64,000 bases of DNA from CAWGYQ01 sp963817395 (GTDB lineage Bacteria; Acidobacteriota; Vicinamibacteria; Vicinamibacterales; CAVPJW01): NCBI GenBank assembly GCA_963817395.1, contig CAWFOC010000007.1, positions 1-64,000 of the forward strand, given 5' to 3'. Below are positions 1-7,972 of the stretch, piece by piece (position 1 is the first letter of the stretch; each line of letters starts with the position of its first letter). Both the position numbers and the translations under genes were made by a program. Below the pieces are notes generated by a model, which was not told the DNA's origin, made no database searches, and was given only the letters and a program-made list of their open reading frames with translations.

Positions 1-47
1 GATATGGCTGGATTCTGTCAAGCGGGCAGATCGCTCCCTGCCTCACG

Positions 48-304
48 GTTGTGAGCTCTCTTTCCCAGCACGCTCGTTCCGTGCTCTTCGTTCTTCAGAT
101 CCGTCTGGTCGGCGGCAGCGCGTTTTAGCGACGGTTGACGTTGCTGATATCCGCGGGTTGGGTACCGCCCAGACTGAGGTTCGTCGCGGAGCTGCCTCGC
201 CCTAGCCACGGACGTCTCGATCGTGCTGATGTCCATAACGCTTCCGAGGGTTCTCCACCTGGCCGCGGTGCCGCCGGCCTGACGGACCTGAATCGCTGCG
301 TGCT
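48..304 (-). ncRNA. candidate seekRNA/bridge RNA region of IS A
   Basis: About 257 bp between the transposase stop and the distal inverted repeat hold no credible gene. In IS1111-type elements this end encodes the guide RNA that base-pairs with target and donor DNA. Position and length fit. Inside, positions 57-69 (TCTCTTTCCCAGC) match 11 of 13 bases of the DNA just outside the opposite end (1496-1508), which could be guide-related or chance. No promoter or fold was computed. Confidence 0.35.
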
Positions 305-1417
305 TTACGCCGGTGGCGGCGGCACCTCCCGAGCAATCGCCCAGATGAATCCCGTGAGCTCGCGTGCGATGGCGGTGGCCACTTTCGGTTTCGCCTTCCC
401 GCGCGCGACGAGACGGCGGAAGCGGGCCGTCAAGCGGAGTTGGGCCTTCCACGCAATGGCCCGCACGGTCGGTGCCAAGGTTTCTTGGCGATAGAGCATC
501 TGTCGGCCGATGCGGGGCACGCCCTGATACGCCCACGCCGCTTCGGCGAGTAAGCGCCGGGCGTGCGGATTGCCCGCCTTGGTGATCCCGCCGCGGCGCA
601 CAGTCGGCCCGCTCGAGTACTCCGACGGCACGAGGCCCAGGAACGCCATCAGCTGCCGTGGATGGGTGAAGCGTCGGATGTCACCCACTTCGACGATCAA
701 ACCGACCGCGGTGACGAACGAGACACCCCGCAACGCTTGCAGGGCGTCCACGACCGGCGCCCATCGCCACGCCGGCGTGAGCTGCCGCAGTTGCTCGGTG
801 AGCCGCTCGACGCGACGTTCCGTTTCGTCGATCGTGTCGCGGTACTCCTGCAGCGCGATGTGCTGCGGGGTGAGAGGAAAGCTGAGATCCGCCAGCCACC
901 GCCGATACGGTCGGGTCCAGCCGGCGCGGCCCGGATAGCGCCGGCCTTGCCGGAGCAGAAACGCTTTCAAGCGATGTTTTGCCTGCGTGCTCAAGCCGAC
1001 GGCATCTTCGCGCGCCCGGACGAGATCGCGCAGGGCTTCATCGTCGGCGGTCGGGACATAGATCGCCGTCAACTCCCCTGCGCGATGCAAGCGGGCGAGC
1101 GCGTCGCCATCGCGCCGGTCAGTCTTGATCCGATCGCCACTGCGTTTTGGCATGCTCGAGGGATTCACCACGACGCAGTCTTCTCCCTGGGCGGTCAGAT
1201 ACCGGTGGATCCCGAACCCGCACGGGCCCGCTTCGTACACGAAGCGCAACCGCCGATGCGGCGCCCGCAACGCCCGCACCAACTTGGCGACGGCCTCCAC
1301 ATCGCCGCTGATGACCCCATAGCGGCGAATCTCACCGTCACGTCCCTCCTCGGCGAGCGAGACGTCGATCGATTCCTTGTGGACATCCATCCCTACGAAC
1401 ATGCTACGTTTCGCCAT
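305..1417 (-). CDS. IS110-family transposase (370 aa)
   Basis: DEDD-type transposase of the IS110 family, which moves DNA through a RuvC-like domain and a C-terminal serine domain guided by an element-encoded RNA. The N-terminal RuvC-like part shows the first Asp in GMDVHKESID (residues 9-18), a Glu in YEAGPCGFG (about 61-69) and the paired Asp of TDRRDGDALARL (about 99-110). The C-terminal Transposase_20 domain shows MAFLGLVPSEYSSG and RRGGITKAGNPHARRLL. Length is normal and the frame is open, so it may be active. The start ATG lies about 70 bp inside the right inverted repeat. Confidence 0.92.
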   Translation of the reverse strand: MAKRSMFVGMDVHKESIDVSLAEEGRDGEIRRYGVISGDVEAVAKLVRALRAPHRRLRFVYEAGPCGFGIHRYLTAQGEDCVVVNPSSMPKRSGDRIKTDRRDGDALARLHRAGELTAIYVPTADDEALRDLVRAREDAVGLSTQAKHRLKAFLLRQGRRYPGRAGWTRPYRRWLADLSFPLTPQHIALQEYRDTIDETERRVERLTEQLRQLTPAWRWAPVVDALQALRGVSFVTAVGLIVEVGDIRRFTHPRQLMAFLGLVPSEYSSGPTVRRGGITKAGNPHARRLLAEAAWAYQGVPRIGRQMLYRQETLAPTVRAIAWKAQLRLTARFRRLVARGKAKPKVATAIARELTGFIWAIAREVPPPPA

Positions 1418-1553
1418 GGCCTGCCTCCGTTGTGTGTGGCACGGCGCGGCACCCTCATTGGTATCGCGTAACCCACGAGTACAACGTGAGGCAGGTCTCT
1501 TAGCCAGCCATACTGTCTAGCCAGACATGGACCTCGGCTACTGTTACCGCACA

Positions 1554-3077
1554 ATGGTTGAACCCGGGTTGACGCGCCGCGATCTCCTGTCACTCTTAGC
1601 CGGTGCCGCGGTACTGCCGGTCGCCGCGGTCTCGTGCGGGCGAGGCCCGGCGGGTTCTTCGGTCTCGACAATCAAGAGCCCACGGCACTACTCGAGTCTC
1701 GCGGACGTGGCCAAGCTCATCGCGGCGCGGGAGCTCCTGTCGAGAGACCTCACCCAACAACTGCTCGACCGAATTGCGGCGGTGGACGGGCGCCTCCAGA
1801 GCTACGTCACGGTCATGACCGACCGAGCGATCGCGAGTGCCGGGCGCGCGGACGCCGAGATTCGCGCCGGCGGGTACCGCGGGCCTCTCCATGGCGTGCC
1901 CATCGGGGTGAAAGACCTTTGCAATACGCGTGGCGTCCGCACCATGGCGGGCACGAAGGTCATGGCGGACTTCGTACCCGACTTCGACGCGACCGTCGTT
2001 GCTCGGCTGGAAGCCGCGGGTGCGGTCATCCTGGGCAAGCTCGCGCTGTGCGAAGGCGCGTTCAGTCCGTACTTTCCCGGCCTCCAGGTGCCGGTGAACC
2101 CGTGGGACGCCACACGGTGGAGCGGCGTGTCATCGAGTGGCTCCGGCGTGGCAACGGCAGCCGGCCTGTGCTTTGCGTCGGTTGGTACCGACACGGGGGG
2201 GTCGATCAGGTACCCATCGGCCGCGAACGGCTGCGTGGGGCTCAAGCCCACGTATGGCCGGGTGAGCCGCTACGGCGTGTTCGCCCTGGCCGCCTCCATG
2301 GATCACGTCGGGCCGATGACTCGCACGGTGGAAGACGCCGCCATCATGTTCGAAGCGATGGCCGGTCTCGATCCTCACGACCCCACGTCGCTGCCGGACC
2401 CGGTACCCTCGGTCGGTGCCGAACTGGGTCGAGGCATCGCGGGCCTGCGCGTCGGGTTCGACCGTCGCTATGCCACCGACAACGTGGACCCTGAAGTCGC
2501 CACGGCGATGGATGACGTGCTCGCGGAGTTGACCCGATTGGGCGCCACCGTCGTGACCGTCAACATGCCGGACGTCAGCAAAGTCGCCAGCGCCTGGCTC
2601 GACCTGTGTGCGGTGGAGGCGCTTGCCGCCAACGCGAAGACGTTCCCGAGCCGGGCCAGCGAATACGGGCCGGGGTTTCGCGCTGCGCTCGAGTCTGGGC
2701 AGCGAGTCACTCCCGCGGCGCTGGCGGTGGCCACGAAGGTTCGATCAGAAGTCACCGCGTCACTCGAGCGCATGCTGAACACCGTCGACTGTCTGGTGTG
2801 TCCGTCGATGGCGAACACGGCACGCGTAAAGGAGACGGATCCGTTCGACGAAGAGACCGAAGCATCGTGGAGCCGTCAAGTCAGGAATGACATTCACACC
2901 CAGCCGTTCAACTTCAGCGGCAGCCCAACCTTGTCTGTGCCGTGCGGTTTCTCGAAGGACGGCCTGCCGCTGAGCGTGCAGTTCGTTGGTCGCCGGTTGA
3001 GCGAATCCGTGCTGTGCCGCACAGGTCACGCGTTCGAGCAGGCGACCCAGTGGCACTCGAAACATCCGGCCATCTAA
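1554..3077 (+). CDS. Tat-exported amidase-signature family hydrolase
   Basis: Amidase-signature enzyme (GatA/fatty-acid-amide-hydrolase fold) of about 507 aa, expected to hydrolyse carboxamide bonds with a Ser-cisSer-Lys triad. The triad is visible: Lys in GVPIGVKDLCNTRG, the cis-Ser region VSSSGSGVATAAG, and the nucleophile loop GTDTGGSIRYPSAANG. The N-terminus has a twin-arginine signal (TRRDLLSLLAGAAVLP) followed by AVSCG, so it is exported and perhaps lipidated. An upstream ATG at 1527 would add nine residues ahead of the Tat signal; ATG 1554 is preferred. It is sandwiched between two IS elements and may be a cassette whose flanking sites were destroyed. The substrate cannot be told from sequence; a glutamyl-tRNA amidotransferase role is unlikely given the signal peptide and no gatB/gatC nearby. 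Confidence 0.88.
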   Translation: MVEPGLTRRDLLSLLAGAAVLPVAAVSCGRGPAGSSVSTIKSPRHYSSLADVAKLIAARELLSRDLTQQLLDRIAAVDGRLQSYVTVMTDRAIASAGRADAEIRAGGYRGPLHGVPIGVKDLCNTRGVRTMAGTKVMADFVPDFDATVVARLEAAGAVILGKLALCEGAFSPYFPGLQVPVNPWDATRWSGVSSSGSGVATAAGLCFASVGTDTGGSIRYPSAANGCVGLKPTYGRVSRYGVFALAASMDHVGPMTRTVEDAAIMFEAMAGLDPHDPTSLPDPVPSVGAELGRGIAGLRVGFDRRYATDNVDPEVATAMDDVLAELTRLGATVVTVNMPDVSKVASAWLDLCAVEALAANAKTFPSRASEYGPGFRAALESGQRVTPAALAVATKVRSEVTASLERMLNTVDCLVCPSMANTARVKETDPFDEETEASWSRQVRNDIHTQPFNFSGSPTLSVPCGFSKDGLPLSVQFVGRRLSESVLCRTGHAFEQATQWHSKHPAI

Positions 3078-3380
3078 CCGGCACTCAGGTGAAGTGACAC
3101 ACCCAAACGGAATCCTCGCTCGTGGCGGGCTGGCTAACACCTATCAGCCCTCCCCCGGTCAAGAGCGCAGATCTTCTCCGTCCGGTCGTCGAGTTAAGAA
3201 GACGCGCGACCGTAAGAAATAGCGCTCGAATCAACGCGGTCCCCTTCAGTGCCGTCTTCGTTTCCAGCGCTGGCGCTGACCTCGATGCGGAGGTGGCACC
3301 CAACACCTATTGAGGCTCAAGCTTCGCGGAGCGAAGCGCGAGCGTCGTGAGACGCTCGCGGCCTAGAAACTCATTCGGGC
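3078..3380. other. intergenic DNA between the amidase and IS B
   Basis: About 300 bp without a convincing gene. It holds a near-repeat of AACACCTAT (3136-3144 and 3302-3310), two boxes resembling an attC 5' core (ATCTAAC at 3072-3078, overlapping the amidase stop, and ACCCAAC at 3298-3304), and two strong hairpins at 3321-3360. No complete attC could be assembled from these parts. Confidence 0.5.
3321..3360. repeat. two tandem perfect hairpins beside IS B
   Basis: GCTTCGC/GCGAAGC (3321-3327 and 3331-3337, 3-nt loop) is followed directly by CGCGAGCGTC/GACGCTCGCG (3337-3346 and 3351-3360, 4-nt loop GTGA). There is no T-tract, so this is not a standard terminator. It ends 20 bp before the IS B inverted repeat. 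Confidence 0.6.
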
Positions 3381-3396
3381 CCTCATACCGGCCTCC

Positions 3397-3649
3397 TCAT
3401 GACGAGCGACGTCGCCGCAAGGCGCGTCCGTTGTCGCCAGGCTCGGGGGAGGGGTAGCCCATCCCGGGAACGCGGGTGCGTGGCGAGGGAGAGAGCGGGC
3501 GTCCCATCATCCGCGGCTCGCTGCCGAAACCCTTGGCTCCTGATCGGTGGCTCGTGGCGCTCGACGGCGCACGCGTCGTCCCGATCGGTGACGAGCTCGG
3601 TCCTGACGTGGCTCGAGTTAGGCGTCTGGCTCGCCCGCTCCCTTCCCCG
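3397..3649 (-). ncRNA. candidate seekRNA/bridge RNA region of IS B
   Basis: About 250 bp of non-coding DNA between the transposase stop and the distal inverted repeat, the place where IS1111-type elements encode their guide RNA. It contains ATCATCC at 3506-3512, identical to the seven bases that begin exactly where the right inverted repeat ends (4774-4780). Such identity between the RNA region and the flank is what a target guide would leave, but seven bases can also match by chance. Confidence 0.4.
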
Positions 3650-4690
3650 CTACGCCGCGAGGAACTTCTCCATCGAGAAGACTGTTTCTCGCGACAGCAT
3701 GTAGAACACCGCCCGTCCGATCTTGTGCGCCAAGATGGAGAGCGCCTTCCCTTTGCCGTGCTGCTTCTCAATCCTCGCGATCAGCTTCTTCCCCTCGGTA
3801 TGGCGCAGGAACAGCACGGCCGCTTCGGAGAACGCCCACTTCAAATGGACGTTCCCCATCTTCGCCCCGCCGGTGCCGAGCGTCTTCCCGCCCGACTGCT
3901 TCTTGCATTTGACCAGCCGCGCGTAGGAGGCGAACTCCTGCACGCGATCAAAGCGCGTGATGTCGTGGATCTCGTAGAGGATCGTCAACGCGAGGACCTT
4001 GCCGATGCCCGGCACCGAGCGGAGCCGATGAAACGCGTCGGCGTTGTGCCGTTTCGCCTCGCGGACGATGGTCAGCTCGAGGTCGATGACGAGCGCATCG
4101 TACTGGTCGATCAGGGCGAGGTCGACCGCGATGCTCTTTTGCACACTCGGATCGGGAAAGTGCTCCACCACCCCGTCGCGATTGGTGCGATAGGCGAGTT
4201 TTCGCCCAAAGACCGGCAGGTTGTATTGCGCGCGCGTGTTCTGGATGTGGGCCAGGAGCTGGCCGCGCTTGCGCACGAGATGCAAGCGCCGACGGATCAG
4301 ATCGCGCGTGGACCGCATGGCCGCCGGGTAGACATAGGCCTGCGGCAGCATGCCGCCCCGCAGCAAGACGGCAATCTTGTGGGAATCAATCCGGTCGTTC
4401 TTGGCCTTGCCGCCGTGAATGGCTTTCATCGCCAGCGCGTGGCCGAGCACGAACGTGATGCCCTCCGCCGCGCAGACGTCGGCGAGCCAGTACCACGTGA
4501 ACATGCACTCGGCCGCCACGACCAGACCCTCACGATACGGCGCGATCGTCTCCAGGAACGCCGCCGGCGTCGACGGCACGTTGCGGTGCACGAGCACCTG
4601 ACCGGCGCCGTCGAGGATGCAGACGTACATCGTCTTCACGTGCAAATCGATCCCGCAGTAATACGTGTGCTGTCGGTTGTAGAATCGCAT
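3650..4690 (-). CDS. IS110-family transposase (346 aa)
   Basis: Intact DEDD transposase. The RuvC-like half shows Asp in CGIDLHVKTMYVC (residues 12-24), Glu in VAAECMFTWYWLADV and Asp in AKNDRIDSHKIAVLLRGGM. The C-terminal Transposase_20 half contains RSVPGIGKVLALTILYEI, CKKQSGGKTLGTGG and KMGNVHLKWAFSEAAVL, ending KIGRAVFYML. It belongs to a clearly different branch from the transposase of IS A. Leu-rich, well conserved and uninterrupted, so probably functional. Its gene starts 67 bp inside the right inverted repeat. Confidence 0.93.
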   Translation of the reverse strand: MRFYNRQHTYYCGIDLHVKTMYVCILDGAGQVLVHRNVPSTPAAFLETIAPYREGLVVAAECMFTWYWLADVCAAEGITFVLGHALAMKAIHGGKAKNDRIDSHKIAVLLRGGMLPQAYVYPAAMRSTRDLIRRRLHLVRKRGQLLAHIQNTRAQYNLPVFGRKLAYRTNRDGVVEHFPDPSVQKSIAVDLALIDQYDALVIDLELTIVREAKRHNADAFHRLRSVPGIGKVLALTILYEIHDITRFDRVQEFASYARLVKCKKQSGGKTLGTGGAKMGNVHLKWAFSEAAVLFLRHTEGKKLIARIEKQHGKGKALSILAHKIGRAVFYMLSRETVFSMEKFLAA

Positions 4691-4778
4691 CGGTCCTCCT
4701 CCTGCGCGACATGCGCATTAGCCCTGCGACAGCCTACTCACGCGAGTAGGAGCAGGGGGAGGGCTGTATGAGGATCAT

Positions 4779-4853
4779 CCAAATGGAGCCGACACGCCGG
4801 CTGTCTGGTGCCATGATGTCGTTTCGGCGCGCGGCTCATTTGGCACATTGGGC
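4779..4853 (+). other. attC remnant interrupted by IS B
   Basis: Arms CCAAATGGAGCCG (4779-4791) and CGGCTCATTTGG (4832-4843) pair completely apart from one extra G, the extrahelical base typical of attC. Three bases later comes ATTGGGC (4847-4853), one base away from the GTTRRRY core. The matching 5' box is missing because the IS ends at 4773. The next gene starts 28 bp after the core, as expected for a cassette. Confidence 0.65.
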
Positions 4854-4880
4854 AGACGAAGGGTCGCAGGGAGGCTATTG

Positions 4881-6260
4881 ATGAGGTTCCTGTTTCGATT
4901 ACTTGTGGGCGTACTCGTCGCGTGGCCGTCGGCGGTCGGTGCGCAGATTTCGCCAATGCCCGATGCGGACCCGCGAATCCAGAGCCTCGTTGCCTCCGTC
5001 TCCGAGCAGAGGCTTCAGCAACTCGATAAGACGCTGGCGGCCTTCGGTACCCGGGAAACGCTTTCGGATCCGACGTCAGCGACACGAGGGATAGGTGTCG
5101 CGCGCCAGTGGATCCATGACGAGCTGAAGCGATCGAGCCCGAGACTCCAGGTCTCCTTTGACACCTACAAATTGCCCCCACAGGGCCGCATCACCCACGA
5201 GGTCGAAGTTCGGAATGTGATGGCGATCCTCCCGGGCAGGTCGCCTCGCCGCGTGTACGTCAGTGGCCACTTCGATTCGCTCAACCTGGGACCTGGCGTT
5301 CAGATGTCGGCCACGACGCGGCCGGCGGGCGGTCCGGTTGTTCCGAACCCACAGCTGCAGCCTGACTTCGACCATAACGCCGAAGCCCCAGGTGCGAATG
5401 ACGACGGAAGCGGTACGGTGTTGACGATGGAGCTGGCCCGAGCGCTTGCGGACAGCGGAATCGACTTCGACGCGACATTGGCCTTCATCTGCTGGGCGGG
5501 CGAAGAGCAGGGCAGCTTTGGCGCCAGGGCCCACGCCCAGGGGCTCCAGACGGAGAAGGCTGTCGTCGAGGCCATGTTCAACAACGACATCGTCGGCAAC
5601 TCGCGCGGCGGCAACGGCGTCGTCGACGCAGAAAGCGTCCGCGTGTATTCGGTGGGGCCCGAGGATTCGATGTCCCGGTCGTTGGCTCGCTATGTCGAAC
5701 GCACGGCGGGGATCTACGTGCCTGCGCATCGGATTCGTCTCATGGCGCGCGAAGACCGGTTCGGCCGCGGGAGCGACCATTCGGCCTTCACGCAGGTCGG
5801 CTATCCAGCGATCGTGTTTCGCGAGGCCAACGAAGATTTCGCCAGGCAACATTCGGCGGACGACACGGTTGACGGTGTCGACTTCAAGTACCTAACGCAG
5901 AACGCACGGGTCAACGCGGCAAGCGTTGCGGCGGTCGCGCTTGCCCCGCCAGCGCCCAAGGTGACTGGGGACCGCGGCCAAAACCTGATCTCGAGGGATC
6001 CATCAGGCTACGATGCGAGCCTACGGTGGAACGCATCGCCCGGTGCCGTCGCCTACCGAATTTACTGGCGGGACACCTGGACGAACGACTGGCAGCGGCA
6101 ACAGACGGTTGGCAATGTGACACAGTTCGTGCTGCCGAATGTCTCGATAGATGATTTCGTCTTTGGAATCGCGGCGATTGGGTCGGATGGTCACGAGAGC
6201 TTGATTAGCGCGTACGTATCGCCGGTCGCGCAGGCTACGGAAGTGAAGATCATCAGGTAG
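4881..6260 (+). CDS. secreted M28-family zinc aminopeptidase (cassette gene)
   Basis: Peptidase of about 459 aa expected to act outside the cytoplasm. ATG 4881 is chosen because AGGGAGG lies just upstream and the protein then begins with a clear signal peptide (MRFLFRLLVGVLVAWPSAVGAQ). M28 metal ligands and catalytic residues appear in order: SGHFDS, ANDDGSG, WAGEEQG, NNDIVGNS and GSDHSAF, with a late His in FARQHSADDTVDG. The last 85 or so residues look like a fibronectin-III-type domain (LRWNASPGAVAYRIYWRD). It is the first complete cassette gene, followed six bases after the stop by an attC. The substrate is probably peptides; specificity cannot be read. Confidence 0.88.
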   Translation: MRFLFRLLVGVLVAWPSAVGAQISPMPDADPRIQSLVASVSEQRLQQLDKTLAAFGTRETLSDPTSATRGIGVARQWIHDELKRSSPRLQVSFDTYKLPPQGRITHEVEVRNVMAILPGRSPRRVYVSGHFDSLNLGPGVQMSATTRPAGGPVVPNPQLQPDFDHNAEAPGANDDGSGTVLTMELARALADSGIDFDATLAFICWAGEEQGSFGARAHAQGLQTEKAVVEAMFNNDIVGNSRGGNGVVDAESVRVYSVGPEDSMSRSLARYVERTAGIYVPAHRIRLMAREDRFGRGSDHSAFTQVGYPAIVFREANEDFARQHSADDTVDGVDFKYLTQNARVNAASVAAVALAPPAPKVTGDRGQNLISRDPSGYDASLRWNASPGAVAYRIYWRDTWTNDWQRQQTVGNVTQFVLPNVSIDDFVFGIAAIGSDGHESLISAYVSPVAQATEVKIIR

Positions 6261-6266
6261 GCGCCG

Positions 6267-6341
6267 CCCAACAAACATTTGCAGCCGTCGGCGGCTGGCG
6301 AAAACAATGAGCCGCCGCGGCTGAAATGTCGCCGTTAGGCG
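6267..6341 (+). other. attC site 1
   Basis: 5' box GCCCAAC (6267-6273) and 3' box GTTAGGC (6335-6341). Inner arms ACATTTGCAGCCG and CGGCTGAAATGT pair fully except one extra G in the left arm. Length 75 bp. It ends the M28 peptidase cassette. Confidence 0.9.
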
Positions 6342-6385
6342 GCTTTCGTGGAAGGCTCGGGTTGCTTACGAGAAGGAGCAGACAA

Positions 6386-6678
6386 GTGACATCGCTTATT
6401 CGGCTCGCAATGGTAGCGATCCTGTGTCTGGTGTTCATGCCCGTGACTGGGTTCGCAGAGGACAGGTTCTTTGATTCCAACGGGGTGCGCATTCGATATG
6501 TCGAACAGGGACGTGGAGACGCAGTCGTATTAGTTCATGGTAGAAGCTGTGTCCGGCCCTGACACTCGTCGTCATCGATGGCGCGACGCATGGTGGAGAG
6601 CGGGGCGCAATGCGCAGGCCCGAGTTCATAGCCGCCGTTCGCGAGTTCCTCTCCTCGACTCGAACGACGTCCCGCTAG
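6386..6678 (+). pseudogene. alpha/beta hydrolase with internal deletion (cassette remnant)
   Basis: A GTG at 6386 behind AGAAGGAG starts a signal peptide (LIRLAMVAILCLVFMPVTGFA) and the first beta strands of an alpha/beta hydrolase up to VVLVHGRS near 6545, then the frame ends at 6562. From 6559, in another frame, the C-terminal end of such a hydrolase resumes (LTLVVIDGATHGGERGAM, then RPEFIAAVREFL) and stops at 6678. The nucleophile elbow and most of the fold are gone, so most of the gene was deleted and the joint is out of frame. The cassette keeps a good attC nine bases downstream. Confidence 0.75.
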
Positions 6679-6686
6679 ACGGAGCC

Positions 6687-6755
6687 GCCTAACACCGACT
6701 GGATCCGACGGCGCCGGTGAGCATCGCGCGCCGCGGGTCAGTCCGGCCGTTAGAC
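6687..6755 (+). other. attC site 2
   Basis: 5' box GCCTAAC (6687-6693), 3' box GTTAGAC (6749-6755), 69 bp. Arms GACTGGATCC and GGGTCAGTC pair with one unpaired G and one mismatch. Confidence 0.85.
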
Positions 6756-6850
6756 GGACACGGGCCCGTACGTGTCGTTGGCAAGTGGCCTTCGATTCGG
6801 CATGGTGGAAGGTGATGGCGCAATCATGCGGGCTTGACGGGAAGGGGGCG

Positions 6851-7834
6851 ATGACGAGGAATATCGGCTCCAATTTAAGCCGCCGCCGCGTTCTGCAATT
6901 GGCAGTGAGCGCTGGCGCGGCCATCTCGGCATGTCGTGGCAAGGCGTCTGCGCCGGTGGCCACCGCCACTCCGCCCGAAGACACCGGCTATGCCGATGTG
7001 CCCGGGGGCAAGGTGTGGTGGATGCGCGTGGGTTCTGGCCCGAAAACGCCTCTGCTCCTGCTCCACGGCGGGCCGGGCGCCGCGCACAATTATCTGCTGC
7101 CGCTCAAAGTGCTGGCCGATGAACGGCCCGTCATCTTCTACGACCAGCTCGGCTGCGGCCGCTCCGATATTCCTCAGGATCCTGCTCTCTACACGATCGG
7201 ACGCTTCGTCGAGGAGATCGACGCCCTGCGCAAGGCACTCGACCTCGACCGGATCGTCCTGTTCGGGCATTCCTGGGGCAGTCAGCTCGCGATCGAATAC
7301 TTCGTTACGCGCGGTGGCCGGGACGTGGAGAGTCTTGTCCTCGGCGGAGCCTATGCGAGCTCGCCGCAGATAGTTGCCGGAATGAAGCAGCTGCTCGATG
7401 CCATGCCGAACGGTGCAGGCGCGCGTGTTCGCGCCCTTGAGGCCGCCGGGCAATTCCAATCGCAGGAGTATCAGTCGATCGCGCAGGCGTTCTACGAAAG
7501 GCACTTGTGCCGCGTGCTGCCGTGGCCGCCCGACCTTACGGCGACGATGGAGATCATGTCGAAGTCGCCGGCCTATCGGATTATGTGGGGGCCGAGCGAA
7601 TTCACGGCGCTTGGAAATCTCAAAAACCTGGACAGGCGGGCAAATCTCAACGCCATCCAGGTGCCAACCCTGATCACGACCGGTCAACACGATGAAGTCA
7701 CGCTCGATTGCCACCAGGCGATCATGGAGGCCGTACCGGGTTCACAGATCTTGATTTTCGAGGGTTGCTCGCACTGCACCATGAACGAGAAGCCTGTCGA
7801 ATATGCGCGCGCGGTCCGCGCCTTTATCGCCTGA
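6851..7834 (+). CDS. proline iminopeptidase-like S33 hydrolase, Tat lipoprotein (cassette gene)
   Basis: About 327 aa. It should cleave N-terminal residues, typically proline, from peptides or amides, outside the cytoplasm. ATG 6851 follows a purine-rich site and gives a twin-arginine signal (SRRRVLQLAVSAGAA) ending in the lipobox ISAC. The alpha/beta hydrolase core has the family's LLHGGPGAAHNY oxyanion motif, YDQLGCGRSD, the nucleophile elbow GHSWGSQ, the acid in TTGQHDEV and the His in EGCSHCTMNEKP. Intact, normal length and strand-matched to the other cassettes; an attC follows 40 bp after the stop. L-amino-acid amidase or epoxide hydrolase-type activity is possible within the same fold. 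Confidence 0.87.
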   Translation: MTRNIGSNLSRRRVLQLAVSAGAAISACRGKASAPVATATPPEDTGYADVPGGKVWWMRVGSGPKTPLLLLHGGPGAAHNYLLPLKVLADERPVIFYDQLGCGRSDIPQDPALYTIGRFVEEIDALRKALDLDRIVLFGHSWGSQLAIEYFVTRGGRDVESLVLGGAYASSPQIVAGMKQLLDAMPNGAGARVRALEAAGQFQSQEYQSIAQAFYERHLCRVLPWPPDLTATMEIMSKSPAYRIMWGPSEFTALGNLKNLDRRANLNAIQVPTLITTGQHDEVTLDCHQAIMEAVPGSQILIFEGCSHCTMNEKPVEYARAVRAFIA

Positions 7835-7873
7835 CTGGCAAGGGGACGCTGACGGCCGGTCACCAAAAAAGCC

Positions 7874-7972
7874 GTCCAACCGGGCGCTGCACCCGACGAG
7901 CCGCGCCCTAGGCGTAGCATTGACAGTATCGGCGGAATCGCGCGGCTCGCGGGTGAGCGCCAAATCTTATGC
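7874..7972 (+). other. attC site 3 (3' box degenerate)
   Basis: 5' box GTCCAAC (7874-7880). Arms GGCGCTGCACCCG and CGGGTGAGCGCC pair with a single extra G. The 3' box is only CTTATGC (7966-7972), two or more changes from consensus, so recombination here may be impaired. Length about 99 bp. Confidence 0.7.

Larger units (their letters stand above)
37..1495 (-). mobile_element. IS110-family (IS1111-type) insertion sequence A
   Basis: An 11-bp perfect inverted repeat bounds the element: CCTGCCTCACG at 37-47 and its complement at 1485-1495. Between them lie one transposase gene on the minus strand, a short leader of about 70 bp upstream of it and about 250 bp of non-coding DNA downstream. Inverted repeats plus a long 3' non-coding end are the IS1111-group layout; the IS110 group proper lacks inverted repeats and has its long non-coding end upstream. 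The real tips may lie a few bases outside the repeats. No target duplication is visible, which is normal for this family. Its repeats and transposase differ from those of the second element at 3381-4773. Confidence 0.75.
3381..4773 (-). mobile_element. IS110-family (IS1111-type) insertion sequence B
   Basis: Terminal inverted repeats of 16 bp with two mismatches: CCTCATACCGGCCTCC at 3381-3396 against the complement of 4758-4773 (CCTCATACAGCCCTCC). They enclose one minus-strand transposase, 67 bp of leader and about 250 bp of 3' non-coding DNA, the IS1111-group plan. Immediately outside the right end (from 4779) lies an attC-like palindrome lacking its outer 5' box, so the element appears to have inserted into an integron attC between the R'' and L'' boxes. 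The orientation matches IS A. Confidence 0.85.

Noticed and set aside
3072..3304. attC site after the amidase using ATCTAAC or ACCCAAC as 5' box
   Set aside because: No complementary arms or GTTRRRY core follow at a workable distance; only isolated boxes are present.
37..4773. Composite transposon formed by the two IS elements around the amidase
   Set aside because: The inverted repeats and transposases are different, so the two could not act as a pair.
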